Shown here piece after piece: positions 16,020 through 24,768 of a stretch of DNA of 48,939 nt (position 1 is the first letter of the stretch; each line of letters opens with the position of its first letter). The notes beneath the pieces are model-generated. The model saw only the letters and a program-made list of their open reading frames with translations. It did no database searches and had not been told where the DNA came from. Both the position numbers and the translations under genes were made by a program. The DNA comes from an uncultured Candidatus Saccharimonas sp. (lineage in GTDB: Bacteria; Patescibacteriota; Saccharimonadia; Saccharimonadales; AWTP1-31): contig CALRBD010000002.1 in NCBI GenBank assembly GCA_943353855.1, positions 1-48,939 of the forward strand. The letters run 5' to 3'.

Positions 16020-18197
16020 ATGCAACAAGACCTTTTTACCGGCCTGAATCCTGAACAAAAGCGGGCAATTGAAACAACTGAGGGACCACTCCTAATCCAG
16101 GCAGGTGCTGGAAGTGGTAAAACGATGGTTTTAACACACCGCATCGCACATATAATTACCGAGCACAAAGCAACTCCACCTGAAATTCTAGCTGTAACTT
16201 TTACAAATAAAGCTGCCAAAGAAATGCGCGAAAGAGTCTGGAAATTACTTTCTTCAGGTGTTCAGCATGAAGCACCCCGACATTTCATGCCCTACATGGG
16301 GACGTTTCACTCTATTTGTGTACGTTTGCTTCGCCAAGATGGAGAACACATTGGCGTACCTCGTACTTTCGTTATTTTTGATGAAGCAGATCGGACGACT
16401 GCAATTAAGCGAATCATTAAACAACTTCAAATAGACGATAAGACTTTCCCGGCTCGAACAATTGGAGGTCTTATTAGTTCAGCCAAGAACGAAATGATTG
16501 GGCCAGATGAATATAAAACCTCTGCATCAAGCCCGGCGCAAGATGCAGCTGCACAAGTCTATCCACTATATGAAAAAATGCTAAAAGAAGCTGGCGGACT
16601 AGACTTTGATGATCTCATAGCAAAAACAGTTAACATGTTACGTAAGCATGAAAATGTTCGAGATCGCTGGCAGCAACAATTTAAATACGTGATGATCGAT
16701 GAGTATCAGGATACCAACACAGCACAGTATAAACTCGTAAAATTATTAACTGGTCCTCATAACAATATTGCTGTTGTTGGCGATGACTGGCAGTCAATAT
16801 ATAGCTGGAGAGGTGCAGACTTTAAAAATATTCTTAAGTTTGAAAAAGACTTTAAAGACTGCACGGTCGTGAAGCTTGAGCAAAACTACCGGAGCACCAA
16901 GCCTATTCTAGATGCTGCCCACGCCATTATCACTAAGAATGACCAGCGTAGCCACAAAGAGCTCTGGACTGCAGTTGAAGGTGGCTCTCCGGTGCGCATA
17001 ACGCAAGTATCCAGTGAGCGTGCAGAAGGAGAAGCAATTGTTCGTTTGGTACGTAACCATGTTGACGCTTCCCAACGCTCATATAAAGACTACGCTGTAC
17101 TTTACAGAACTAATGCCCAGAGCCGATCGATTGAAGAAGCTTGTATTCATTACGGAATTCCATACAAAATAGTTGGAGGTCAAAGATTCTACGATCGAAA
17201 AGAAATAAAAGACCTGATGGCCTATTTAAGACTTATTTTTCAGGCAGATGATAGGATAAGTTTTGAGCGAATTGTAAATGTTCCTACAAGGGGCGTTGGA
17301 GCAAAATCTTTACAAGGATTCTTTGCTTGGATAGATCAGGAACAGCTGGTATTAAATCAAGCGCTTGGTAGGGTAGCGGAGTGCCTTAGTATTACTCCAC
17401 GTGCTCGCAAGAGTCTTAGTGAACTTGGCGATCAGCTTGAATCACTACGCTCTATTAACTCCGAAATATCTGTTAGTGCACTTATTGAAGCACTAGTTCG
17501 ATCGATAGATTACATGCGCTTTCTTAACGATGGAACTGCTCAAGGTGAATCTCGGCAGGAAAACGTACGTGAGTTGCAGAGCGTCGCCCAGGAATACCAA
17601 GAGGTTGGTCTAGAGGGATTCTTGGAAGAAGTAGCTTTAGTAAGTGATTTAGATAATGTTGAATTTGGTAATAATGCAATTACACTCATGACATTGCATG
17701 CAGCCAAAGGTCTGGAGTTCCCAGTAGTCTGCATGATCGGTATGGAAGAGACAATATTCCCACATTCTCGGGCTTTATACGATCAATCCGAAATGGAAGA
17801 AGAACGAAGATTATGCTACGTCGGTATGACACGAGCTCGGCAGGAACTCTATTTGTATTATGCCAGCAGCCGCGTTCTATATGGTGGAATACACCATAAT
17901 GCTCCTAGTAGGTTTTTATCTGAAATTGGCGGGGATGCCTTAGAGCAGAGTCAGCTAAGTTACGTGGATACAAATGCACAGTATGGGTCTAACCCTCCTT
18001 CACCTGACGCTTTCAATAAGGTAGCGGACGACGAGCCACACTATGTACAGGATTATGAAGTTGGCGATATGGTACGTCATAGCGTATTTGGCGATGGACA
18101 AATAATGGAGCTTGAGGGATCAGTTGCAAGCGTATACTTTAAGGGTAGAGGATCTAAAAAGTTAAATGTTGCTTTTGCACCGCTGGATAAAATATGA
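16020..18197 (+). CDS. pcrA: UvrD/PcrA-type DNA helicase
   Basis: 725 residues. A 3'-5' superfamily 1 helicase used in nucleotide excision repair and replication-transcription conflict handling. Motifs in order: Q motif (GLNPEQKRAIE), Walker A (QAGAGSGKT), TFTNKAAKEM, Walker B (MIDEYQDTN), motif III (VGDDWQSIYSWRGAD), LEQNYRS, TLHAAKGLEFP and VGMTRARQEL. Motif III has W where GDDDQSIY is usual. The last about 45 residues (VGDMVRHSVFGDGQI to the end) match the PcrA C-terminal Tudor-like domain that binds RNA polymerase. ATG at 16020 is chosen over TTG at 16017 because the -10 ends six bases before it. The Nudix gene overlaps the stop by four bases. Confidence 0.93.
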   Translation: MQQDLFTGLNPEQKRAIETTEGPLLIQAGAGSGKTMVLTHRIAHIITEHKATPPEILAVTFTNKAAKEMRERVWKLLSSGVQHEAPRHFMPYMGTFHSICVRLLRQDGEHIGVPRTFVIFDEADRTTAIKRIIKQLQIDDKTFPARTIGGLISSAKNEMIGPDEYKTSASSPAQDAAAQVYPLYEKMLKEAGGLDFDDLIAKTVNMLRKHENVRDRWQQQFKYVMIDEYQDTNTAQYKLVKLLTGPHNNIAVVGDDWQSIYSWRGADFKNILKFEKDFKDCTVVKLEQNYRSTKPILDAAHAIITKNDQRSHKELWTAVEGGSPVRITQVSSERAEGEAIVRLVRNHVDASQRSYKDYAVLYRTNAQSRSIEEACIHYGIPYKIVGGQRFYDRKEIKDLMAYLRLIFQADDRISFERIVNVPTRGVGAKSLQGFFAWIDQEQLVLNQALGRVAECLSITPRARKSLSELGDQLESLRSINSEISVSALIEALVRSIDYMRFLNDGTAQGESRQENVRELQSVAQEYQEVGLEGFLEEVALVSDLDNVEFGNNAITLMTLHAAKGLEFPVVCMIGMEETIFPHSRALYDQSEMEEERRLCYVGMTRARQELYLYYASSRVLYGGIHHNAPSRFLSEIGGDALEQSQLSYVDTNAQYGSNPPSPDAFNKVADDEPHYVQDYEVGDMVRHSVFGDGQIMELEGSVASVYFKGRGSKKLNVAFAPLDKI

Positions 18198-18673
18198 AAA
18201 AAATATGGATGGTTTTAGGCAGAATCAGTTTTTGGGTCACTTGGCCGGGTATTTGGTTTATCGTTCGTATTACTCCACCCCGAACCAGAGTCATACTGAT
18301 ACATGACAAAAAATTACTAATCACTCAAGATTGGCTTGGAGCAGGGGACTGGAATCTTCCAGGCGGAGGATTACGAAGAGGTGAGAACCCTGCCGAGGGT
18401 GCAATGAGAGAGCTCATGGAAGAAACGGGAGTTAAGATTGCGCCAAATCGCTGCAACTTTATCGGTATGAAGAAACTCAAAGGTAGGGGTATTACAAGCC
18501 ACAACCACTGCTTCTATATTCATCTTACAGATAAGCCACGAATCTATTTACAGCGACCAGAAATACTTGCCTACAAATGGGTTAGTCGTGACGAATTGGA
18601 TAAAGTTAAGCTTAGCACTACGGTCATGCCGGTTGTCGAAGCTTTCTCTAACACCTCTAATTTGCTACAATAG
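18194..18673 (+). CDS. Nudix hydrolase
   Basis: 159 residues. The Nudix box is complete: GGLRRGENPAEGAMREL followed by MEETGV, fitting G-x5-E-x7-RE-U-x-EE-x-G-U. The first about 30 residues are hydrophobic and aromatic (WMVLGRISFWVTWPGIWFIV), suggesting membrane association, which is unusual for a nucleotide-pool enzyme. Substrate cannot be read from sequence; nucleoside diphosphate derivatives are typical. ATG overlaps the uvrD stop (ATGA), so the two are co-translated. Confidence 0.85.
   Translation: MKKIWMVLGRISFWVTWPGIWFIVRITPPRTRVILIHDKKLLITQDWLGAGDWNLPGGGLRRGENPAEGAMRELMEETGVKIAPNRCNFIGMKKLKGRGITSHNHCFYIHLTDKPRIYLQRPEILAYKWVSRDELDKVKLSTTVMPVVEAFSNTSNLLQ
18664..18671 (+). promoter_or_regulatory. 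Extended -10 promoter for the RpfB-like gene
   Basis: TGCTACAAT (TACAAT 18666-18671) overlaps the Nudix stop codon. It would give a leader of about 60 nt before ATG at 18739. Confidence 0.45.
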
Positions 18674-18738
18674 GGGGTGATTACGCCAGGTTGTTTTACT
18701 GATTACATGCCTTTTCTGCCGAATCAAAAACTATATAT

Positions 18739-20007
18739 ATGAAAACGAAGAAAAAAAATACACGAACTGCTGTTGAAAGCCCCGCTGCTAGCAAAGAGCC
18801 ACGTAGATTAAGACATCATCCGTTTGTAGTTCCAGTGATTACATTTTTGGCACTATTTTTCATGACCTCAATTGGACTCGTCTTATTCAACGGACAGACT
18901 GTAAAGCCAGAAGATCTTCACGTAGTATCATTGACTGTCGATACCCAAAAGCAGACATTCCCTACTCGCGCAAAAACAGTAAAAGACTTACTAGCCAAGC
19001 AAAATATTGAAGTTAATGAGCAAGATATCATCGAGCCTTCATTAGACACTAAGATTCTGGAAGATAATTTTAGCGTTAATGTCTATAAGGCACGCCCTGT
19101 AACAATTGAAGATAAAGGTAGAAAGATTACAGTACTTAGTGCATATCAGGATCCGCGAACAATTGCTGAGAAGGCGGGCATCGCCCTGACTCCAGAAGAT
19201 GGAATCGTACAGGCTCCAGTTGATGATATTACCAACCAAGATATTATTGGTGAAAATCTCGCAATTGACCGTGCAATTACAGTGCAACTAAATCTTTACG
19301 GAACACGAGTTCCTGTCCGCACACGAGAGGATACCGTTAAGGGCTTGCTTGAGAGTAAAAATATTAAGCTGACTACTGATCAGCAAGTATTCCCAAGTCC
19401 AGATACAAAGCTAACACCGGAACTCAACATAGTTGTTGCGAATAGCGGTAAGCGAGTTGAAGTTATCGAAGAAGCTATTCCGTTCGAGACTGAAACACGT
19501 AACGATCCGTTATTGCCGGCTGGTGAGACTAAGGTGGTTCAAGAAGGTGTACCGGGCATGAAGGTCGTTGTCTATGAAGTTACTCAAGATGTAGCGGCAA
19601 CAAAAGTACCATTGCAACAATTTGAGTCAAGGATTCCAATCAAGAAGATAATTGCCAAAGGATCTAAAGCCGTTATTCTAGGAACAAGAGCCGATTGGCT
19701 TATCGGTGCAGGAGTATCGCCTGCAGAATATGCCGCGGTGGACTATATTATAAGCAAAGAATCAGGCTGGTGTCCTACGAAATGGCAAGGCGAATACGGC
19801 GGCTGTCCAGCATATCATGGAGCACCAACATCTGGAGGAGTGGGGTATGGACTTTGTCAGGCAACACCAGGTTACAAGATGGCAAGTGCTGGAGCAGATT
19901 GGGCGACTAACCCAGTTACTCAATTAAGATGGTGCTCAAACTATGCTAAACGCTATGGTGGTTGGCAGGGAGCTTATAACTTCTGGTTAGTTAACAGATG
20001 GTGGTAA
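18739..20007 (+). CDS. RpfB-like protein: DUF348 repeats, G5 domain and transglycosylase-like domain
   Basis: 422 residues. Basic cytoplasmic N terminus, one transmembrane helix (about 29-50), then DUF348-type repeats (for example TFPTRAKTVKDLLAKQNI and VPVRTREDTVKGLLESKNI), a G5 domain (VIEEAIPFETETRNDPLLPAGE to VVVYEVT), then a C-terminal catalytic-type domain. That domain contains YIISKESGW (putative acid E341), a GYGLCQATPG motif and ends GAYNFWLVNRWW. The layout matches resuscitation-promoting factors and YabE-type cell-wall enzymes; the last domain is lysozyme/SLT-like. It is likely a peptidoglycan hydrolase acting during growth or on host wall. Three cysteines (CPTKW, GGCPAY, LCQ) may form disulfides. 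Confidence 0.8.
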   Translation: MKTKKKNTRTAVESPAASKEPRRLRHHPFVVPVITFLALFFMTSIGLVLFNGQTVKPEDLHVVSLTVDTQKQTFPTRAKTVKDLLAKQNIEVNEQDIIEPSLDTKILEDNFSVNVYKARPVTIEDKGRKITVLSAYQDPRTIAEKAGIALTPEDGIVQAPVDDITNQDIIGENLAIDRAITVQLNLYGTRVPVRTREDTVKGLLESKNIKLTTDQQVFPSPDTKLTPELNIVVANSGKRVEVIEEAIPFETETRNDPLLPAGETKVVQEGVPGMKVVVYEVTQDVAATKVPLQQFESRIPIKKIIAKGSKAVILGTRADWLIGAGVSPAEYAAVDYIISKESGWCPTKWQGEYGGCPAYHGAPTSGGVGYGLCQATPGYKMASAGADWATNPVTQLRWCSNYAKRYGGWQGAYNFWLVNRWW

Positions 20008-20011
20008 TAAT

Positions 20012-20800
20012 ATGAGCGATCCGACTCCGAAAAAAGCACTAGGTCAACATTGGCTACATGATGAATTAAGCCTGCAGGCAATGTGTGACTCAGCAGAGAT
20101 TAACGATAAAGATGTAGTATTGGAAATTGGGCCAGGGCTTGGAACTCTTACGTCATTGCTAGTGAGTCAAGCAAAGAACGTTATAGCTTTAGAATATGAC
20201 AAAGATCTTTATAGACAGCTGCCATCTAGAGTACGAAGCGATAACCTTGAAGTGAAACATGAGGACTGCCTAACCTTTGACTACACCACAATGCCAAAAG
20301 GCTATAAGGTCGTAGCCAACATCCCATATTACTTAACAAGTAACTTACTAAGAACCTTATGCGAATCATCTAATCCGCCAGCTTTGATTGTGTTGCTCGT
20401 ACAAAAAGAGGTTGCCCAACGCGTTTCCGCAAAGCCAGGGGATACCTCTTTATTAAGTATTAGTGTGCAGTATTACTGCGAGGTTACTCTTGGAGTTGAA
20501 GTGCCGGCTATACTCTTTACTCCTCCCCCTAAAGTTGATTCACAAGTACTCATTATGCGAACTCGTCAAACACCATTATTCAAGGGTGTCGACTCGAAGC
20601 AATTCTTTAGCTTAGTTAAAGCAGGTTTCTCTCAGCGAAGAAAAAAACTACGTTCAAGTATCAGTGCAGGGCTAGGGATAACAAAAGACCAAGCCGAAAA
20701 TCTTCTTAATTCTGCTCATATTAATCCTAACGATCGTCCACAGATGCTCGATCTATCTCAATGGTATGCATTATACGAGCAGTATTATAAGGAACAGTAA
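20012..20800 (+). CDS. rsmA: 16S rRNA dimethyladenosine transferase
   Basis: 262 residues, normal for RsmA/KsgA. It dimethylates two adjacent adenines in the 3' hairpin of 16S rRNA. Motifs: KALGQHWLHD (most enzymes have GQNFL), SAM loop VLEIGPGLGTLT, acidic EYDKDL, EDCLTFD, catalytic NIPYYLTS, and C-terminal PPKVDSQVL with GFSQRRKKLR. It starts four bases after the RpfB-like stop. Confidence 0.93.
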   Translation: MSDPTPKKALGQHWLHDELSLQAMCDSAEINDKDVVLEIGPGLGTLTSLLVSQAKNVIALEYDKDLYRQLPSRVRSDNLEVKHEDCLTFDYTTMPKGYKVVANIPYYLTSNLLRTLCESSNPPALIVLLVQKEVAQRVSAKPGDTSLLSISVQYYCEVTLGVEVPAILFTPPPKVDSQVLIMRTRQTPLFKGVDSKQFFSLVKAGFSQRRKKLRSSISAGLGITKDQAENLLNSAHINPNDRPQMLDLSQWYALYEQYYKEQ

Positions 20801-20808
20801 AGATAAAC

Positions 20809-20839
20809 ACTTGACATGTTAAGTATATAAAAATAGTAT
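20809..20839 (+). promoter_or_regulatory. marR-type promoter with overlapping palindromic operator
   Basis: -35 TTGACA (20811-20816), 17-bp spacer, -10 TAGTAT (20834-20839), then six bases to ATG 20846. A 16-bp palindrome ACTTGACATGTTAAGT (20809-20824, one mismatched pair) covers the -35, as expected for MarR autorepression. Confidence 0.65.
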
Positions 20840-20845
20840 GAGTGC

Positions 20846-21289
20846 ATGGCGGAACTAACTAACTCTCTTCCCTACCAATCAACTGGCTACCTGCTCAATC
20901 GCCTTGCCTTCTCACTTTCTCGTCAATCCGACCAAATTTTATTAGAGCGGTTAGGTATCGGCATGTCTCAGTACATTATTATGCATATTTTGCAGCTTCA
21001 ACCATCTATTCAGCAAAGAGTCATAGCTACACAACTTGGTCAAACTGAGGCTAGTATTAGTCGGCAAATGAAAATTCTTGCAAACCAATCGCTACTGGAA
21101 GTACGTACAAATCCTCAAAACAGGAGAGAGCACGTAATTATTCTGACTACAAAGGGTGAAAGAATCATTGATGAGGCAAACAATATTCTTGATGAATTTC
21201 ATAAGACTATATTTGAGGAATATGGTGATAAGAACTTTAAAAATTTTAGCGAACTCATTAGGGTATATACAAACGTTATAATTAAATAA
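20846..21289 (+). CDS. MarR-family transcriptional regulator
   Basis: 147 residues. A winged helix-turn-helix layout: N-terminal helix (YLLNRLAFSLSRQSDQIL), HTH with recognition helix (IATQLGQTEASISRQMKIL), and wing (LLEVRTNPQNRREHVIILTTKG), followed by a C-terminal dimerisation helix. The QNRRE..ITL.TKGE signature is typical of MarR proteins. Its own promoter contains a palindrome over the -35. Start at 20846 is fixed by the leaderless promoter. The inducer is unknown. No obvious efflux or redox gene is adjacent; the next genes are convergent. Confidence 0.85.
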   Translation: MAELTNSLPYQSTGYLLNRLAFSLSRQSDQILLERLGIGMSQYIIMHILQLQPSIQQRVIATQLGQTEASISRQMKILANQSLLEVRTNPQNRREHVIILTTKGERIIDEANNILDEFHKTIFEEYGDKNFKNFSELIRVYTNVIIK

Positions 21290-21319
21290 CTCTTATTAAA
21301 TAATTTCTATATTAAATTA

Positions 21320-22534
21320 TTAGAAAAAAAAGTTTTTAACTGTTCCTAGTACTTTCAGCTCGCCAGTATTCTTATCTTTTCCAAATAGAATTGAATTTTG
21401 TTTAATACTAGTATCATAGTATTCAACAAGTCTTTTCCTCTGAATTGTGTCCAAATGGTGACTCATTAAATTTAGTTTATATTGAAATTGCATGAACTTA
21501 GTTACTCTTTGATCTTGTGAGCCCGCATCTCTTTTAGTTGGTGATGAAATAGTTCCGGCAAATTGAAAATTATCTGAAGTAACTTTTTTTTCCGTAATAT
21601 ATGCATCAATATACTCTTTATATTCAGGTCTTAATACTCCAAGCACTGAAATATCGCTTTCTTGAGGTTTATCGTAGCTTCTAAAAGTACATACATCAGA
21701 GAAAAATAGATTGTCGCTCGGTATATGTGCATTATTTTGATCCTCAGTGTTATTGGAGATACTGCGAGATTTGCTTACATGTGCAGTAAATCCAGAAAAG
21801 GTACTTATAAAATCAAGCATTTCAATAACCTTCCCATCCTGCAGCGATACAACCCTTGTTTCGCCATTTTTGGTTCCGTCAATCACTACACTTTTATGTT
21901 CTGTAAGACTTTTTTCGCCTTCATGTCTAGTAAGCCTGTTACTACTCATAATTGGTGTAACGGCATCCCAAAAAGAACCTGTACTAATGATTCCATATTG
22001 ATCATCACTTAATTGTTCACTGATTATCTGAGCATCTACCGATTCGGTCTCTCCTACCACAATAAGCTTGTCGTCTGGTGTATATTGCAGGACTCTATTA
22101 ATGTCCGCTTCTTTTAGCTCAACAATAAACGGTGATTTTAATAATTCGTTCGTTATTTTTCCTTCAATAATACTTTCGCTCAATTGAGTAACCATTTCGG
22201 TAATCTCTGGTGCTTCAACCTCAACTATTTCTTTCTTTGCATTTCCCCGTTTTTTATTCGCTTTTGCAAGGCTTAAATCAACTAAATCAGAATCTGAAAG
22301 TTTTGCAACTCTATCCATTGATTCTGTAACGTCCCTAAAAATTTCAGGCACATCAGCATTGGTTATATCAGGATGCGTTGCACTAGCGATCGCCCTGTAT
22401 ACTCCCTTGTAGAGTATACGAAGTGCTTCAGCTCCACCTGTACCGTTGACTTGTTTTATGATGCTTGGATCAATACCAAAACTCTCAACAGGATTTGTCC
22501 AACCAATCATTTTTTCAAATTCACTATTTGACAT
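21320..22534 (-). CDS. Unknown protein with divergent J-domain-like N terminus
   Basis: 404 residues from ATG 22534. An upstream TTG at 22570 would add 12 residues, but an AT-rich -10-like sequence lies just before the ATG. Residues about 36-75 (ALRILYKGVYRAIASATHPD, H54-P55-D56, then EIFRDVTESMDRVAKLSD) follow the helix II-HPD-helix III pattern of DnaJ J-domains. The remaining 330 residues match nothing I recognise and contain no CxxCxGxG zinc repeats. It may be a co-chaperone-like scaffold for a DnaK-type Hsp70. It lies 58 bases downstream of the 22593 gene on the same strand. Confidence 0.55.
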   Translation of the reverse strand: MSNSEFEKMIGWTNPVESFGIDPSIIKQVNGTGGAEALRILYKGVYRAIASATHPDITNADVPEIFRDVTESMDRVAKLSDSDLVDLSLAKANKKRGNAKKEIVEVEAPEITEMVTQLSESIIEGKITNELLKSPFIVELKEADINRVLQYTPDDKLIVVGETESVDAQIISEQLSDDQYGIISTGSFWDAVTPIMSSNRLTRHEGEKSLTEHKSVVIDGTKNGETRVVSLQDGKVIEMLDFISTFSGFTAHVSKSRSISNNTEDQNNAHIPSDNLFFSDVCTFRSYDKPQESDISVLGVLRPEYKEYIDAYITEKKVTSDNFQFAGTISSPTKRDAGSQDQRVTKFMQFQYKLNLMSHHLDTIQRKRLVEYYDTSIKQNSILFGKDKNTGELKVLGTVKNFFF

Positions 22535-22592
22535 AACCAATATTTTATATCTTCTAAGGGATACTAGCAACTATTCCGATTTTAATATAGGA

Positions 22593-23450
22593 TCAGTAGT
22601 TTGAATTAATTAGATCAAGCATACTTGCATTATCAGGATCATCTTCAATTTGAGCAGACAACTCATCATCAAATGCATCCCTTTCATCCTCAGAGTTAAC
22701 AGGATTTGGCATAACATCGTCTATATCTCTATCAGTAATAGGATTGATGTGGTGTTTTGTGTGATATATATTCCCGTATTTAGTTGCGCGTGATACATCA
22801 AGAATGAATTCGTAACTGGCCAGTGTGCTATATATAATGTTAAGATCGTCCTCATTAGACAAAAGGTGAGAATTTGCTAGATCTATGCCGCATTTTTGAG
22901 CAGCTCGAATAATCATAGGTATGCTTACCTGTCCTTCCTCAAAATCATAAAAATCTATGAATTCGCTATGAACCTCCAAAGCACCCGCTAACTTATTGGG
23001 GGCGACTTTAACTGGAACTAATTTTCCATTGATTTCTTCAGTAATCCAATTACTCTTTCCTCTTAAATATGATAATACCTTGGCCGGCTTAATATGTTCA
23101 TCATTACCCATAGATGTGGCTAACCTTGAAGCGGTCTCGGGGTCGGTAACAAGGCCTTCTTCAGTAGCTTTAACTAATACGGATAAGCTATCCACCGTAT
23201 GAATAATTGCCTTGTCCGCGAGGCGTAAATGTTGTTTAGGATCTTCTCGGAGCTTGCTTTTTACAATCACATACCGATCATATACATCTCTTACGCTTGC
23301 AGGCTGTACGCCATCGTCTAAAGTCAGGGAACGAAATTGAAACTCAATTTCACTATTGACTGCATCCATTGCAGCTCTCATCACCTCTTCTGTTCTTTGC
23401 TTTTCTATGTCTTGAGTTGTTGCTTGTTCTTGATTTTCTTGCGGAGGCAT
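22593..23450 (-). CDS. Hypothetical acidic protein
   Basis: 285 residues, soluble, with a Gln/Glu-rich N terminus and a very acidic C terminus (DDVMPNPVNSEDERDAFDDEL). The central part is probably helical (RDVYDRYVIVKSKLREDPKQ). No known domain recognised. It is first of two same-strand genes, with the J-domain-like protein following. Confidence 0.6.
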   Translation of the reverse strand: MPPQENQEQATTQDIEKQRTEEVMRAAMDAVNSEIEFQFRSLTLDDGVQPASVRDVYDRYVIVKSKLREDPKQHLRLADKAIIHTVDSLSVLVKATEEGLVTDPETASRLATSMGNDEHIKPAKVLSYLRGKSNWITEEINGKLVPVKVAPNKLAGALEVHSEFIDFYDFEEGQVSIPMIIRAAQKCGIDLANSHLLSNEDDLNIIYSTLASYEFILDVSRATKYGNIYHTKHHINPITDRDIDDVMPNPVNSEDERDAFDDELSAQIEDDPDNASMLDLINSNY

Positions 23451-23580
23451 ATTATTTTTTCCTTTTATATTATTTATACATAAGAATATTCATATCATAC
23501 TACAATTTATAAACTTGATCCGATGTAGTTTTTACTGTTCCAAAGCTCTTCTAAACTATAGACGTAAGCATGATAAATGT

Positions 23581-23588
23581 GGTATAAT
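23581..23588 (+). promoter_or_regulatory. Extended -10 promoter of tmRNA
   Basis: TGTGGTATAAT (TATAAT 23583-23588) lies 25 bases before the mature 5' end, consistent with RNase P trimming. Confidence 0.65.
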
Positions 23589-23613
23589 TAGCAAGCTGAA
23601 AGGCAATAAACAT

Positions 23614-24017
23614 GGGGCTGAATTTTAAGCTCGACGTTGGACCTTAACAAACTCAAATGGCAGGCCGGATTAATCTGCACGTTAGCCGGATTAACCAAAT
23701 AGTTGCAAAAACAACTGATCGCGAATCGCTGATCAAGGATCTAGCTGCAAAGCTTTTCCCAACACCAGCATTCGCAACAGCAGCCTAATTTAGGTTGCCG
23801 CTTTTGACTCGACATCAGATAGAGTCTTTCAAGCGCCATATTATCTGATTGCTGTAGATCTGGTTACCCCCTTTTCTACCTAAGCTTTAGGGTTGCAGCT
23901 ACTTTCTGTTTTGTTTATCTCTAGGATTGTAGCCTAAGTAGCATAAGATAAACTAAGCCTGTAGTCATTGAGTACGTTAACTGACGGACGCGGGGGCAGT
24001 ACCCGCCAGCTCCACCA
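23614..24017 (+). ncRNA. ssrA: Transfer-messenger RNA (tmRNA), one-piece
   Basis: 404 nt. The 5' GGGGCTG pairs with the 3' CAGCTCC before discriminator A and encoded CCA, and ACTC...GAGT-type P2 pairing is possible. After AACCAAATAGTT the tag frame starts at GCA 23705 and ends at TAA 23786-23788. It encodes 27 residues beginning AKTTDRESLIKD and ending TPAFATAA, longer than the 10-residue E. coli tag. The hydrophobic Ala-Ala end suits ClpXP-type recognition. The T-arm stem GCGGG/CCCGC is normal, but the loop is GGCAGTA instead of the usual TTCRANY. It rescues stalled ribosomes together with SmpB (not in this window). Confidence 0.92.
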
Positions 24018-24021
24018 TAAG

Positions 24022-24051
24022 AGACTTTCGGTTATTCCGAAGGTCTTTTTT
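24022..24051 (+). terminator. tmRNA rho-independent terminator
   Basis: AGACTTTCGG (24022-24031) pairs with CCGAAGGTCT (24037-24046, one G-U pair), followed by a T-run. Confidence 0.85.
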
Positions 24052-24084
24052 GTTGGACGATAATCTGTAAATCGTACTTATTTT

Positions 24085-24151
24085 AGGGGTGCTAACTTTT
24101 TTATATATGCTCCACCAGGACATTGACCTCTGTAAAATGAGGTCTTTTTGT
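24085..24151 (+). repeat. Degraded RNA-3'-end-like repeat with terminator, copy A
   Basis: CGTACTT, then AGGGGTG (24085-24091), an AACTTTTTT run, GCTCCACCA (24109-24117) and a hairpin GACCTC/GAGGTC followed by TTTTT. The same order recurs at 24851-24935. GCTCCACCA equals the tmRNA 3' terminus. No cloverleaf or tmRNA body precedes it. Confidence 0.5.
24130..24151 (+). terminator. Rho-independent terminator after repeat copy A
   Basis: GACCTC and GAGGTC with loop TGTAAAAT, then TTTTT. No gene ends just upstream on this strand. Confidence 0.6.
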
Positions 24152-24189
24152 TTGCGAAATAGTTTCTCTAGGCTTATGCTTAAAACATT

Positions 24190-24738
24190 ATGAATAAACT
24201 AAACAAAAATCAATCAGGCTTTGGACTCGTATTAGTATCAATATTAGTGGTGATAGCAGTAATAGTTATATCTTCAGTATTTTTAGTTACGAAGTCTTCA
24301 GCTGACTGTAATAAGCAATACAACTCAGTACTTTCAGCTGCACAACCAAAAATTAGTGAACTAAATAATATAGCACTTCTTGGCGAACAACCAGTCCAGA
24401 AGGCTAATGTCCAGCGAAGTGGTGACTGTGTGGATAGTAGACCATACGTTACCGTCAATAAGACATACAGTAAAACCCAAAATGGGGGAGCGTCAGTAGA
24501 TACTATCCGAGCTAGTCTTAAATCCGCTGGCTATACAATATCTAATGAAGATTTTGGTAGCGAAGGCTGCAAACTGCACTACAAAGTTAAAGCCCAGAAA
24601 AACGATACTAAAATCTATGCTGTTGCCTCTCAAAAAGATATTAAGGATAGCTCTTGTAGCGACGGCTACCCAAAAAGCGTAACAGAAGCCTATTTCCGTG
24701 GTCAAAACATTGATTATGCTGAGCTAAGGCTTCAGTAA
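24190..24738 (+). CDS. Pilin-like secreted or membrane protein
   Basis: 182 residues. The N terminus NQSGFGLVLVSILVVIAVIVIS looks like a type IV prepilin leader and hydrophobic stalk with cleavage after G10. The glutamate usually at mature position 5 is absent. The rest is a small extracellular domain with five cysteines (ADCNKQY, GDCVDSR, EGCKLHY, SSCSDGY and one near 102-135 absent), so at least two disulfides are possible. Type IV pilin-like proteins act in attachment and twitching; this may be a minor pilin or simply a membrane-anchored protein. No pilus assembly genes are adjacent. Confidence 0.55.
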   Translation: MNKLNKNQSGFGLVLVSILVVIAVIVISSVFLVTKSSADCNKQYNSVLSAAQPKISELNNIALLGEQPVQKANVQRSGDCVDSRPYVTVNKTYSKTQNGGASVDTIRASLKSAGYTISNEDFGSEGCKLHYKVKAQKNDTKIYAVASQKDIKDSSCSDGYPKSVTEAYFRGQNIDYAELRLQ

Positions 24739-24768
24739 TAGTCTAAAAATGAGTGTGGGTTTATCTCG

